Below, piece by piece: positions 8,842-17,059 of a stretch of 64,000 nucleotides of DNA. The stretch covers positions 74,109 through 138,108 of the forward strand of contig JAXMBM010000015.1 of NCBI GenBank assembly GCA_046349855.1. Reading direction: 5' to 3'. This DNA comes from CAIXSC01 sp046349855. Its GTDB lineage: Bacteria > Planctomycetota > Planctomycetia > Pirellulales > Pirellulaceae. The position numbers and the translations under genes are program-made. The notes under the pieces are model-generated. The model saw only the letters and a list, made by a program, of their open reading frames with translations. It was not told where the DNA came from and did no database searches. Positions within the stretch are counted from its first letter, which is position 1. Every line of letters begins with the position of its first letter.

Positions 8842-8954
8842 GAAGCCGGAGAACCTGGCGCCGTTCCATAAAGGGCCGTAAGCGACGGATGGCATTCCCG
8901 TGTACGGTCAGGGAACTCGCAGCCCTGGTTTGGCCAGAGCGCTACGGCGGGGGG
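8842..8954. repeat. Repeat B, copy 2, running into the end of a CDS
   Basis: A near-identical copy of 8294-8406. Its right end supplies the stop codon (8942-8944) and the terminal Pro codons of the TPR-protein gene on the minus strand, so insertion of this element appears to have set that protein's C-terminus. Confidence 0.8.
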
Positions 8955-11383
8955 GCTCGTTCCGCGGCGGCGCGGGCGGCGTCGAAGGAGGCTCGCCATT
9001 CCTCGGCGATTCCCGGAGGGACCTCCTGCAGGAAACGGATCAGCTTGACGGTTTCCGCAGGTTGCCCCAAGCGGGTCTGGAGCGTTGCTATCTGCAGTTT
9101 GGCTTGCCACCAGCGCGGTGAGCGAGGAGGACTCTTGGCGGCAATCCGCCGCCACTGGTCGAGCGCTCGCTGCCAGTCGGGACGCGTCGTGCCCGCGGCC
9201 AGCAACTCCGCGTAGGCCTGTTGCAACTCCCCGTCCTGCGGTGCCGTTCGCGCCAGTTCGCCGTACAGCTCGACGGCCGCCTCACGCTTTCCGCTCAACG
9301 CCCATCCCTGAGCGCGGGCGCGATCGACCTGTCGGCGTTCCGCGGGAGATAATCCAGCGCGGACGGATTCGAGCCGTGTGACACAGGCCTGCACGAACGG
9401 AGCCAGTGCGGAGCCGCGCGACGATTCATCGGTCGCCGGACGACGGGCAGTCCACTGTGCCAATTGCAGCAGTTCGAGCAGGACGGGCGTGGGGAGGGAA
9501 GTCTGTTCCTCGAGGCAGGTGCCGGCGGCGGCCTCGTGCCCTGGGGCAAGTACCAAGGCGTACAGTCGCAACTGGTTGGCGAGTTGTCGATCTTCGTCCG
9601 TCGCCTCCGCGGGTACAGGGTGGGAGTCGAGCCAGGCGAGTGTCTCGCCGGCGCGGCGTTCGAGCGCGTCGCCACCCGACTCACCGGCCGCCGCGTTACG
9701 CACGCTGAGCAGTCGGCGAGCGCAGCGCGTGGCCCCTCGCCAACCCGCTAACGCCTGCGGTGCTTCGGCCGAGATCCCGCGAAACGCTGCGCCGGCGCGC
9801 TCGTCGTCCAGCCGCAGTTCATGCCAGGTGCCGAGCCACAGGCGAGCTTCCTGGGCGGTGGGCGAATCGGGCCAGCGTGCTCCGTGTTCTTCCAGCCAGG
9901 CGACGTAGCGTTCGGCCAACGCGGTGGCTGGTGGCGCGGGAGGTTGCCGCAGCTGCTGCGCCACATTCCAGACGGCGGCCAGATGGGCGGCAGCGGCGGG
10001 TGGCTGGTCGGGAGCGGCCAGGGCCGCATCGTGCAGTCGCTGGGCCGCATCGGCATGTCGACCACGTTCCTGTTGAAGCAGACCCGCCTTGTAGGCGCAT
10101 TGGAAGGCAGGGCCGGCGCGACCTGCTTCACGGGACAGGCGAGTCGCCTCGTCGTAGGCGGCCAAGGCATCGTCGTGCCGTCCCTGGACCACGAGGCTGT
10201 CCGCGGTGCGCGCCACAAGATCCACGTTCCGCGTCCCCGACGCGGTTCCCAGTCGGATCAGTGCCAGGTCGCCGCGATGCCGCCAGTACGGGCCATGCTC
10301 GCGTGCGATCTCTTCGAGTAATGCGGTGGCCTGCTCCTGCAGCTCGGACGTCGCCTTCCCCTCGGCCGCCGCCACTCGCCACTCCTCCAGCAGCACCTCG
10401 AGCCGCAGAAAATCCCATTCGGCCTGCACCGGTCCGCGGACGCGTGGAGGGTTGGCGAGTTGCTGCCGCACTTCCGGCCAGGCACGCTGCGCGAGCGCGC
10501 CCCGGACGGACTCGGCCCGCACAGCCAGCTGCGTCGCGGGCGGGAGTTGCGCCGGATCGAGGGAAGCAAGCGCGTCGCGGGCGGCCGCGGGTTTGTCGAG
10601 CAGCCGCTGCTGGGCGGCCAGTTCCAGCCGGAAGGCGGCGTACAAGGGCATCTCCGGCGTGAGCTGGCGGAGCGACAGTTCCAGCAGCTGCACGCCGCGC
10701 CCCAGGGTCGCCAGCCGGTCGTCGCTCCCGGCGGCGTAGGCCAGCGCGAGATTGCGTTGAGCTCGTGCGGCCTGCAATCGTACCTGGTGTTGCAGCGTGG
10801 CCAGTTGATCGGCCGTCAACTCGTCGGCCGACGGGGGACGACGGAAACGCTGAGGCAGCGCGTCCGCCAGTTCGCGGTCGAGTTGCTCGAGCGTACGGGC
10901 CGCGGCACGGGAAAGGCGGCGGGCGGTGTCGAGCCCCGGTTCGGGGTCGGCGGCGACCTCTGCCTCCAACCGCGCGAGCTCGCCCAGCATGGCCTCGGCA
11001 AGTGCCCGCTGCACCCGCACGAGATACGCCAGTGAATGGTCGGCGTGTGCTGCCAGGTACTCGTCGGCCACGCGCTGAGCCCGTTCCGCCAGAGTGGCAC
11101 GTTGATCGGCGGCCGCATTCCGCGCGTGTTCGGTCAGTGTCCGGATCCACTCGACCGCCAGCTCTCCGCGTTCCAGCGGCGTCAAGCTCGACTCGGCCCA
11201 CCGCCGTTGGCAGTGGCTTTCCGCCAGCTCGAACAGTTGCCGTTGCCGCAGTCCTTCCAGAAAGGCCTCGTCCGCGGCTTCCCGCGCGAGGGCGCGGGGC
11301 ACGCTGGCGAGGCCACTGGCCAGCCACAGTACCGCCAGCACAACGCCACGGCACAGGAGAGGTTGGCAAGAGCTGGGACGCAT
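8942..11383 (-). CDS. Exported TPR-repeat protein, last gene of the vWA/ExbBD operon
   Basis: 813 residues from the ATG at 11383. The frame is open to 11599, but the upstream part is Arg-rich shadow of exbD, whereas MRPSSCQPLLCRGVVLAVLWLASGLASV is a clear signal peptide. The mature protein is almost entirely alpha-helical Ala/Leu/Arg/Glu-rich sequence with TPR-like helix pairs (for example LVVQGRHDDALAAYDEATRL, and DGELQQAYAELLAAG near the end). No enzyme motif is visible. It starts 14 bases after the second exbD stop, so it is translated as part of that operon and probably acts in the periplasm as a scaffold or cell-wall-side partner. The final residues come from repeat B. Confidence 0.8.
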   Translation of the reverse strand: MRPSSCQPLLCRGVVLAVLWLASGLASVPRALAREAADEAFLEGLRQRQLFELAESHCQRRWAESSLTPLERGELAVEWIRTLTEHARNAAADQRATLAERAQRVADEYLAAHADHSLAYLVRVQRALAEAMLGELARLEAEVAADPEPGLDTARRLSRAAARTLEQLDRELADALPQRFRRPPSADELTADQLATLQHQVRLQAARAQRNLALAYAAGSDDRLATLGRGVQLLELSLRQLTPEMPLYAAFRLELAAQQRLLDKPAAARDALASLDPAQLPPATQLAVRAESVRGALAQRAWPEVRQQLANPPRVRGPVQAEWDFLRLEVLLEEWRVAAAEGKATSELQEQATALLEEIAREHGPYWRHRGDLALIRLGTASGTRNVDLVARTADSLVVQGRHDDALAAYDEATRLSREAGRAGPAFQCAYKAGLLQQERGRHADAAQRLHDAALAAPDQPPAAAAHLAAVWNVAQQLRQPPAPPATALAERYVAWLEEHGARWPDSPTAQEARLWLGTWHELRLDDERAGAAFRGISAEAPQALAGWRGATRCARRLLSVRNAAAGESGGDALERRAGETLAWLDSHPVPAEATDEDRQLANQLRLYALVLAPGHEAAAGTCLEEQTSLPTPVLLELLQLAQWTARRPATDESSRGSALAPFVQACVTRLESVRAGLSPAERRQVDRARAQGWALSGKREAAVELYGELARTAPQDGELQQAYAELLAAGTTRPDWQRALDQWRRIAAKSPPRSPRWWQAKLQIATLQTRLGQPAETVKLIRFLQEVPPGIAEEWRASFDAARAAAERAPPP

Positions 11384-11397
11384 GACGGAACGATCCT

Positions 11398-11865
11398 TCA
11401 GCGCGGCACGGCAGCCGCCATGCTGACGCGGGTAAAGCCGAGTTGTCGGGCGGCATCGTACACGACGATCACGTGATGCAGAGGAATGTCGCCATCGGGA
11501 TGCAGGATGACCGGGACGTCGGCGGTGATCTCCGCCACGCGCTGCAAGCGCGTTCGCACGTCGGCCACGGTGGCCAGCGGCTCGTCGTTGATCTCCCAAC
11601 GCGGCCCTTCCGTGGTCGATCGCAACCGCACCACGATCCGTTCGAAGTCGGCCTCGGGCGGCGGCGGGTCGGTGTCGGCCGCGTCGCCCGACGCGGCAAC
11701 GGCCGGCGCTTCGGCCGCCACGTGGCTGGGCAGGACTTTTTCCGCCAGCTGAACCCCGGCGGTCCAGACGAAGAACACGAGCAGCAGAAAGACGACGTCG
11801 ATCAGCGGCGTCATCTGGATGTCCATACCGGGGCGTTCGCGGAGGACCGATAGCGGCAGCTTCAC
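11398..11865 (-). CDS. ExbD/TolR-family biopolymer transport protein (second ExbD)
   Basis: A 155-residue protein with one N-terminal membrane segment containing the signature MTPLIDVVFLLLVFFVWTAG. The Asp of PLIDVVF is the proton-carrying residue of ExbD/TolR/MotB-type stators. It is followed by a periplasmic domain (VVRLRSTTEGPRWEINDEPL; VPVILHPDGDIPLHHVIVVYDAA). Its start overlaps the stop of the upstream exbD by four bases (ATGA), implying translational coupling. It differs from its neighbour by a longer Ala-rich linker after the membrane helix. Confidence 0.92.
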   Translation of the reverse strand: MKLPLSVLRERPGMDIQMTPLIDVVFLLLVFFVWTAGVQLAEKVLPSHVAAEAPAVAASGDAADTDPPPPEADFERIVVRLRSTTEGPRWEINDEPLATVADVRTRLQRVAEITADVPVILHPDGDIPLHHVIVVYDAARQLGFTRVSMAAAVPR

Positions 11866-12299
11866 GGCGAGCCTCCGGGTTCCTCGTCGAAGACGGCGAA
11901 GGTGACGTTGGTCAATCCGGCCTGGGTGCAGGCCACCAGCATCGGCTCGACGTACCGGTACGGAACCGTGCGATCCGCCCGGACGCGCAGTTCCACCTCG
12001 GGGCCCGCCTCGCTCAGCACCTGCTGCAGGCGGGCGGCCAATTCGGTCGCGGGTATGTGCCGGCCGACCAGAATCAGCGAGCCATCGTGCAGGATGTTGA
12101 GGGTGCAGCGAGGACGCTCGTCGTCGGCGGTCGCCTGCGCGCCGCTGTGCGCGACGGGCAATGGCAGACTCATCTGCGCCTCCTGCTGAGCCAGGTGACT
12201 GGAGACCAGGAAGAAGATGAGCAGCTGGAAGACGACATCGATCAGCGGCGTCATGTTGACGCCCACGGCGCTGCGCTGAGCGAGGCGAGGGACGCGCAT
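11862..12299 (-). CDS. ExbD/TolR-family biopolymer transport protein (first ExbD)
   Basis: A 145-residue ExbD with NMTPLIDVVFQLLIFFLVSSH, again carrying the conserved Asp, and a periplasmic domain (EVELRVRADRTVPYRYVEPMLVAC). The ATG at 12299 overlaps the exbB stop by one base (TGATG). A GTG directly before it at 12302 is an alternative start adding one residue. Two non-identical ExbD proteins after one ExbB fit the known possibility of ExbD heterodimers in the ExbB pentamer; heterodimerisation here is inference. Confidence 0.92.
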   Translation of the reverse strand: MRVPRLAQRSAVGVNMTPLIDVVFQLLIFFLVSSHLAQQEAQMSLPLPVAHSGAQATADDERPRCTLNILHDGSLILVGRHIPATELAARLQQVLSEAGPEVELRVRADRTVPYRYVEPMLVACTQAGLTNVTFAVFDEEPGGSP

Positions 12300-13069
12300 C
12301 ACGGAGCTCCGCTGGACGCCGAGGGAGGTGGGGGAGGGGAGGGGGCCGCGACCGGCGGCGCCACGGCCTGACCGCGTGGCAGCGGAGCGGCAGTGCGTGT
12401 CGGAGGGGCCGCGGGGCGCCGCTTCAGCGGTGCGAAAACGTGTTGCGCCGCCGCGGCTGCTTCGGCGACGAACTGGTCGACGCGATTACGCAGCAGGGCG
12501 AACGCCGCCAGGGCGGGGATGGCGATCATCAGTCCAGCCACGGTTGTCACCAGCGCCTGATAGATCCCTTCGGCCAGCTGCCCGGCACCGGCGTTCCCCT
12601 GCGTGCTGGCGACTTCGCGAAAGCAGAGCACCATGCCGACGACGGTACCGAGCAGACCGAGCATGGGAGCCAGGTTGGCCAGCACCGACAGGTACTCGAC
12701 TCGACGGAACATCCGCGCGGCGTGTTCTGCCAGCGCCTCTTCCAAGGCCTCTTCCACCGCCGACCAGCCACCGTCGATCTCAGCCAAGCCGCGAAACAGC
12801 ACGTGCCCCAGCAGGCTGGGTTGGTCGCGGCAGGCCTGCTGAGCTTCGGGGAGCCGTCCCGCCTGGAGCAGTTGCCGAACCTGGTCGGCCAGCGTCTCGG
12901 GAAGCACGCAACGCCGGCGCAGCGCGAGCGATTGTTCCACGATCAGGTAGAGGGCGGTCATCGACAGGCCGATGAGCGCCAGCATGATGGCAATGCCGAT
13001 CGGACCGCCGGAAAAGACGATTTCGAAGAACGAGTCGGGAGCGGCTGACGCGGCGATAACAATGGACAT
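12299..13069 (-). CDS. MotA/TolQ/ExbB-family proton channel protein
   Basis: 256 residues. A first membrane segment (GPIGIAIMLALIGLSMTALYLIV) is followed by a cytoplasmic loop. The paired helices of the family come next: LSVLANLAPMLGLLGTVVGM, then IYQALVTTVAGLMIAIPALAAF. The LAPMLGLLGTVVGM and ALVTTVAGLMIAIPA segments are diagnostic of ExbB/TolQ. A Pro/Ala-rich C-terminal tail of about 45 residues is longer than usual. It forms the stator with the two ExbD proteins encoded directly downstream in overlapping frames. Confidence 0.93.
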   Translation of the reverse strand: MSIVIAASAAPDSFFEIVFSGGPIGIAIMLALIGLSMTALYLIVEQSLALRRRCVLPETLADQVRQLLQAGRLPEAQQACRDQPSLLGHVLFRGLAEIDGGWSAVEEALEEALAEHAARMFRRVEYLSVLANLAPMLGLLGTVVGMVLCFREVASTQGNAGAGQLAEGIYQALVTTVAGLMIAIPALAAFALLRNRVDQFVAEAAAAAQHVFAPLKRRPAAPPTRTAAPLPRGQAVAPPVAAPSPPPPPSASSGAP

Positions 13070-13144
13070 GGGACGCGGTGGTTGGCAGGCTCACGGGACA
13101 GCAGGCTCAAAGGTCAGTGGACGGCTTACATTCGTCGGCCGGTC

Positions 13145-14152
13145 TCAGGGCGGCATTTCGGCTGCGGCAAAGCGCGCACTACGCTCCTGCCGCAGTCGTT
13201 CCGCTTCGGTCGGCCGGTCGAGTTGCTCGAGTTGGCGGGCGGCCAGTTCGAGCGCCTGTCCGGCCAACTGGTAGTGTCCAGGGTACTCGATCGGAACCCG
13301 CAACAGCGACAGCGCCGCCCGCTCAGGCTGTTCGAGCCGCACCCACGCCAATCCCAGCACCCAATACGGGCCGGCCCGCAGTTCGAGTGGTAACCGCGAC
13401 ACGATGCGTTCCCAGCCTGCCACTTCCGACTCAGCCGCCGTGCCGACTCGCAGCCGCCACAACTGGGCTTCGGCCAGCAGGGCGATGCGGTGATCGCGGT
13501 TCGTGGTCAAGCCGCGGAGCCGCTCGACGGCGGCTTCCGGCTGGTCCTGGGCGATAAGCCAGCTGGCACCCAGCAGCACCGCAGCGGGCGAGGTCTGGTC
13601 GTCGAGCCAACGGCGGGCGGCGGCCAGCCATTCGCGCTGCGCCGGTACGCTGGTCCAGGCCAGCGGCAGTGACGAGAAGTGCGGAGTGGCCGGATCGGCT
13701 GTGACCAGGGAGAGAAACAGTTCACCAGCCTTCAGCGGGCGCTGAGTTTCCCGAAAGCACTCAACGGCGCGGGCCGCCAGGTCGCGTTTGACCCAGGTCC
13801 GAGGATCGCTGGCCGACGCGGCACGGTACGCTTCCAGCGCCTCGTCGAACTTGCCCGCTTGCCGGTGAGTGTCGCCGGTTTGCCGTCCTGCGGGCCACGT
13901 GGTGTCGTAGCGGGCGACGCGTGTCAACGGAATCGAGTCGGTGCGGCCGTCGGGACGCTGGACCCGTACCTGGCCCTGGGCAATGTCGACGATCGTTCCG
14001 CGCAGTACGGCGCCAGGTTTGCCATCAGGTTGGGTGACCAGCTCCACTCGGTCCTCGCCTCGCCCCTGCGAAGCACTGAGGAGCACGAGAGCCAGGCCGA
14101 GCAGCGAGGATCGACGGCGCAGCCGCGCAGGAATGGTTCGGCGGAAATCCAT
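13145..14152 (-). CDS. Exported TPR-repeat protein of the vWA/ExbBD operon
   Basis: 335 residues. The N-terminus RRRSSLLGLALVLLSASQGRG looks like a signal peptide. A small beta-rich segment follows (AVLRGTIVDIAQGQVRVQRP), resembling an SH3-like fold that occurs in planctomycete TPR proteins. The rest is TPR-like helices (DTHRQAGKFDEALEAYRAAS; YPGHYQLAGQALELAARQLE). It begins 3 bases after the vWA-gene stop and is followed 75 bases later by exbB. No enzymatic motif; a periplasmic adaptor role is inferred from context. Confidence 0.78.
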   Translation of the reverse strand: MDFRRTIPARLRRRSSLLGLALVLLSASQGRGEDRVELVTQPDGKPGAVLRGTIVDIAQGQVRVQRPDGRTDSIPLTRVARYDTTWPAGRQTGDTHRQAGKFDEALEAYRAASASDPRTWVKRDLAARAVECFRETQRPLKAGELFLSLVTADPATPHFSSLPLAWTSVPAQREWLAAARRWLDDQTSPAAVLLGASWLIAQDQPEAAVERLRGLTTNRDHRIALLAEAQLWRLRVGTAAESEVAGWERIVSRLPLELRAGPYWVLGLAWVRLEQPERAALSLLRVPIEYPGHYQLAGQALELAARQLEQLDRPTEAERLRQERSARFAAAEMPP

Positions 14153-14155
14153 GGA

Positions 14156-15274
14156 TCAGGGGGCCAGGCGTGTGACGTCGACGTAGGCGTGTTGTCCGCC
14201 ATTTTGCCGCGCGAGTCGCACCAGGAAGTTTGAGGAACTACGCTGCGGACCGGCACCGTATTCGATGGCGTTGATCACGGTGCCCCGGTTGCGGGTGCGG
14301 ATCTGTGCCAGTTCCGCCTCGGTCAGCTGGGGATCGTCGGCGTCGGTAAGAAAGAACAGGACGTCCGGCGCCAGTCCCAGGCCCAGCTGCAAGGCCAGCA
14401 GGTGGTCGGTGCCGCCGTCGGCCGTGATGCCACGCACGAAATCCTCCGCCAGCCGCTTGTTCTGATCTTCACCGAACACCATGCGCGGCGGCTGCGCCGG
14501 GTTGGGACGAAACACCGAGGGACGGTTGTTATAGAAGATGATCTGGAACTGATGAGTGCTTTCGAGTCGGCGGAGACTCTGCAGCAGTTCCCGCTTGGCC
14601 GCGACCAGCGGCCGACCTTCGAAGCCCGACATGCTGGCGGAGCGGTCGAAGACGTAGAGGAATTTGGTGCCGGTCCCGGGCAAGCCGAAGACGTAGGTCT
14701 GGACGGGCTTGCCGAGTCCGCGGGGGCCGGCGCCGCCCGCTCCCCCGCCGCTCAACAGACCTCCGCCACCCGCCACGGGACCGCTTCCGGCCTTCGCCGC
14801 CGACAATCCTTCGGCCGATGGCAGGACGCTCCCGGCCTCGACCGGTGGCACGTTAGCGCCCGGCAAGGCAGCAGCCAGAGCGGCCGGATCGACGGCGGAT
14901 GCGGTCGCCGAGCCAGTGGATTCTCGCGGTTCCCCGCCCGAGGCAGTGTCGGTTCCCGGTGCGAAATACTGCGGTTGGGACCGTGAGAGGTCGACCAGTA
15001 CGATCCCCGCGCGCCGTTCTGGTTCCTGGTTTCCGACCTGGGGAGGAGGCTGCCACAGCCAGGCCGCTCCCAGGAAGATCAGCGCGTGGGCCACGGATGA
15101 GATCAGCCACGACAGGCGCCGCAGAGGACTCGGCGGGTCCGGATCGTACCAATCGTCATCGTCGTCGCGGGAAGCGGACACAGGAGCGGTCCCGTGCGAG
15201 GTCGGTCGAAAAGCAGCTGGCGGAGTGGCGGACCGCGCGGTCCAGTGCCTTCGACCCGCCGTAGCCGTCGCCAT
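14156..15274 (-). CDS. Membrane-anchored vWA-domain protein with TonB-like transmembrane segment
   Basis: 372 residues. An N-terminal cytoplasmic stretch with an acidic DDDDDWYDPD run precedes a single membrane helix at about residues 55-74 (LSWLISSVAHALIFLGAAWLW). Ser59 and His63 in this helix have the S-x3-H spacing known from TonB, where they face the ExbD Asp. A Gly/Ala/Pro linker leads to a von Willebrand A domain from about 200. It has a complete MIDAS: FDRSASMSG (DxSxS), the Thr of ADGGTDHLLAL and the Asp of FFLTDADDP. It is the first gene of a six-gene operon encoding ExbB and two ExbDs, so the natural reading is a vWA effector driven or gated by the proton channel. This is inference; no characterised homologue is claimed. 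Confidence 0.85.
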   Translation of the reverse strand: MATATAGRRHWTARSATPPAAFRPTSHGTAPVSASRDDDDDWYDPDPPSPLRRLSWLISSVAHALIFLGAAWLWQPPPQVGNQEPERRAGIVLVDLSRSQPQYFAPGTDTASGGEPRESTGSATASAVDPAALAAALPGANVPPVEAGSVLPSAEGLSAAKAGSGPVAGGGGLLSGGGAGGAGPRGLGKPVQTYVFGLPGTGTKFLYVFDRSASMSGFEGRPLVAAKRELLQSLRRLESTHQFQIIFYNNRPSVFRPNPAQPPRMVFGEDQNKRLAEDFVRGITADGGTDHLLALQLGLGLAPDVLFFLTDADDPQLTEAELAQIRTRNRGTVINAIEYGAGPQRSSSNFLVRLARQNGGQHAYVDVTRLAP

Positions 15275-15339
15275 TCTAGCCGCAGTGACCGTCGGTCCGC
15301 CATCGTTTCGTCCCCCGTCCCGCTCGGAGACCGGCCCGC

Positions 15340-15345
15340 TATAAT
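15340..15345 (+). promoter_or_regulatory. Candidate -10 element for def-fmt
   Basis: A perfect TATAAT lies in the divergent gap between the vWA operon and def, about 40 bases before the def ATG. No good -35 match occurs at 17 bases, so the promoter is supported only by the -10 and its position. Confidence 0.4.
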
Positions 15346-15384
15346 TGGGCGTTTCCGAGGTTCCTGGACCGCAGCGCGAGTGTC

Positions 15385-15969
15385 ATGCCCTTGAAGATCA
15401 TTCCCTATCCCCATCCGACGTTGCGCCGAGTGGCCCGGCCGGTCCGCCGCGTGGACGCCGACTTGGTGCGGATTGTCCGCGAGATGTTCGATCTGATGTA
15501 CGCCGCCAAAGGCATCGGGCTGGCCGCCAATCAGGTGGATATTCCGTTGCGGCTGTTCGTGGTCAACCTGGAGGCGGAAGCCGGAAAAGGGGAGGAATGG
15601 GTATTTATCAACCCCGTGCTTTCGCGGCCGAAGGGGTCGGCCGAAGCCGAGGAGGGGTGTCTCAGCCTGCCGGGCCTGTATGGCCCGGTCACGCGCCCCA
15701 AGCAAATCCAGATTAATGCCTACTCGCTCACCGGCCAGGAGCTGAATGCTACGATGACGGGCCTCATGGCCCGCGTCGTCCAGCACGAGTTCGACCACCT
15801 GGACGGCATCCTCTTTCCGGATCGGATGAGCGACACGACGCGCGCCGCCTTCCGCGAACAGCTGGCGGAATTCGAGGTGGATTTTTCGAGTCGCCGGTCG
15901 GTCGGCGAGTACGGAGAGGACGCGGATCTGGAACGCCGCTGGCACGAGTGGGAGCAGCGCTACTCGTAA
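15385..15969 (+). CDS. def: Peptide deformylase
   Basis: 194 residues with all three family motifs in order: GIGLAANQVD (motif 1), EEGCLSLPG (motif 2, metal-binding Cys) and QHEFDHLDG (motif 3, HExxH-equivalent with both His). It removes the N-formyl group from nascent proteins. It lies 10 bases upstream of fmt, the usual def-fmt pairing. The C-terminal tail after the HEFDH helix is slightly extended and charged. Confidence 0.97.
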   Translation: MPLKIIPYPHPTLRRVARPVRRVDADLVRIVREMFDLMYAAKGIGLAANQVDIPLRLFVVNLEAEAGKGEEWVFINPVLSRPKGSAEAEEGCLSLPGLYGPVTRPKQIQINAYSLTGQELNATMTGLMARVVQHEFDHLDGILFPDRMSDTTRAAFREQLAEFEVDFSSRRSVGEYGEDADLERRWHEWEQRYS

Positions 15970-15979
15970 GGACCTGCCG

Positions 15980-16963
15980 ATGCGACTGGTCATGATGGGC
16001 ACCGGCCCCTTCGCCGTGCCAACGTTCGAGCGGCTGCTCGATTCGTCTCACGAAGTGGTGGCGCTGTACACTCGGCCGCCCCAACCGTTCCGAGGGCGCG
16101 GACCGGCGCCGGTGAATCCGATGCGCGAGGTGGCCGAACGCCGTCAGGTCCCTGTGTTCGATCCGCCCGACATCAACGCGCCGGAGACGCGCCAGCAACT
16201 GGCGGCCTGCCAGGCCGACCTGCTGGTGGTCTGCGACTACGGCCAGATTCTCCGCTCGGAAACGCTGGCCGTCGCGCGCCTGGGTGGGATCAATCTGCAC
16301 GGGAGCTTGCTGCCGCGGTATCGCGGAGCGGCTCCGGTGCAGTGGGCCGTTTTTCAGGGGGACAGCGTCACGGGGGTGAGTGTCATCCACATGACGCCGC
16401 AGCTGGATGGCGGACCGATTCTCGCCACTCGCACCACGCCCATTGGACCCGACGAGACGGCCGGTGAACTCGAACCGCGTCTGGCTCGGCTGGGTGTCGA
16501 GCCGGTGTTCGAAGCGCTCGACCAGCTGGCGGTCTGGGATGGTGTCGCCACGCTCGGCGTGCGCCAGGACCCGCAGCTGGCGACCAAGGCGCCGCGGATC
16601 CGCAAGCAGGATGGCGCGATCGACTGGTGCCGACCGGCGCGGGCCATCCGTCAGCAGGTTCGCGCCTTTCAGCCGTGGCCCGGTTCGTACACCACCTGGC
16701 CCGCGGCACGCGGTGGTCCGCTCCGCCTGATCATCACCCGAGTCTCCGAAGTGGAACTCCCCGCCGAGCACATGGCGGCTCCTCCCGGCACGGTGGTGGT
16801 GAGCGACGGTCGCCGCCTGGTGATCGCCACGGGCCAGGGGGGACTGGCGATCGAGCAGCTGCAGCCCGCTGGCAAACGCCTGCTGGACGTGTCCGAATTC
16901 CTTCGCGGGTATCCGGTGCCGGTGGGGGATCAGTGGAACACGGAGAGCGGATCTCAAGGGTGA
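15980..16963 (+). CDS. fmt: Methionyl-tRNA formyltransferase
   Basis: 327 residues. The N-terminal formyltransferase domain shows MGTGPFAVPTFERLL, the HGSLLPRYRGAAPVQWA catalytic region (Asn of INLHGS) and TPQLDGGPI. A C-terminal OB-like domain follows (KQDGAIDW and RAFQPWPGSYT motifs). It makes fMet-tRNA for initiation, the partner reaction of peptide deformylase directly upstream. Start and length are normal. Confidence 0.96.
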   Translation: MRLVMMGTGPFAVPTFERLLDSSHEVVALYTRPPQPFRGRGPAPVNPMREVAERRQVPVFDPPDINAPETRQQLAACQADLLVVCDYGQILRSETLAVARLGGINLHGSLLPRYRGAAPVQWAVFQGDSVTGVSVIHMTPQLDGGPILATRTTPIGPDETAGELEPRLARLGVEPVFEALDQLAVWDGVATLGVRQDPQLATKAPRIRKQDGAIDWCRPARAIRQQVRAFQPWPGSYTTWPAARGGPLRLIITRVSEVELPAEHMAAPPGTVVVSDGRRLVIATGQGGLAIEQLQPAGKRLLDVSEFLRGYPVPVGDQWNTESGSQG

Positions 16964-17059
16964 GTTCCGGGGCGGGGAGACTGGCTGGCGAGTGCGGCTC
17001 CGTATGCCGCGACCGGTTCCCGATTCCTGTTGATCGTTTGTCTCCGGAGGCATCACGCG

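Noticed and set aside
8889..9215. Small plus-strand ORFs over repeat B and the TPR gene
   Set aside because: They start in the repeat and run antisense to a coding gene; similar short frames occur in every B copy, so they reflect the repeat, not a protein.
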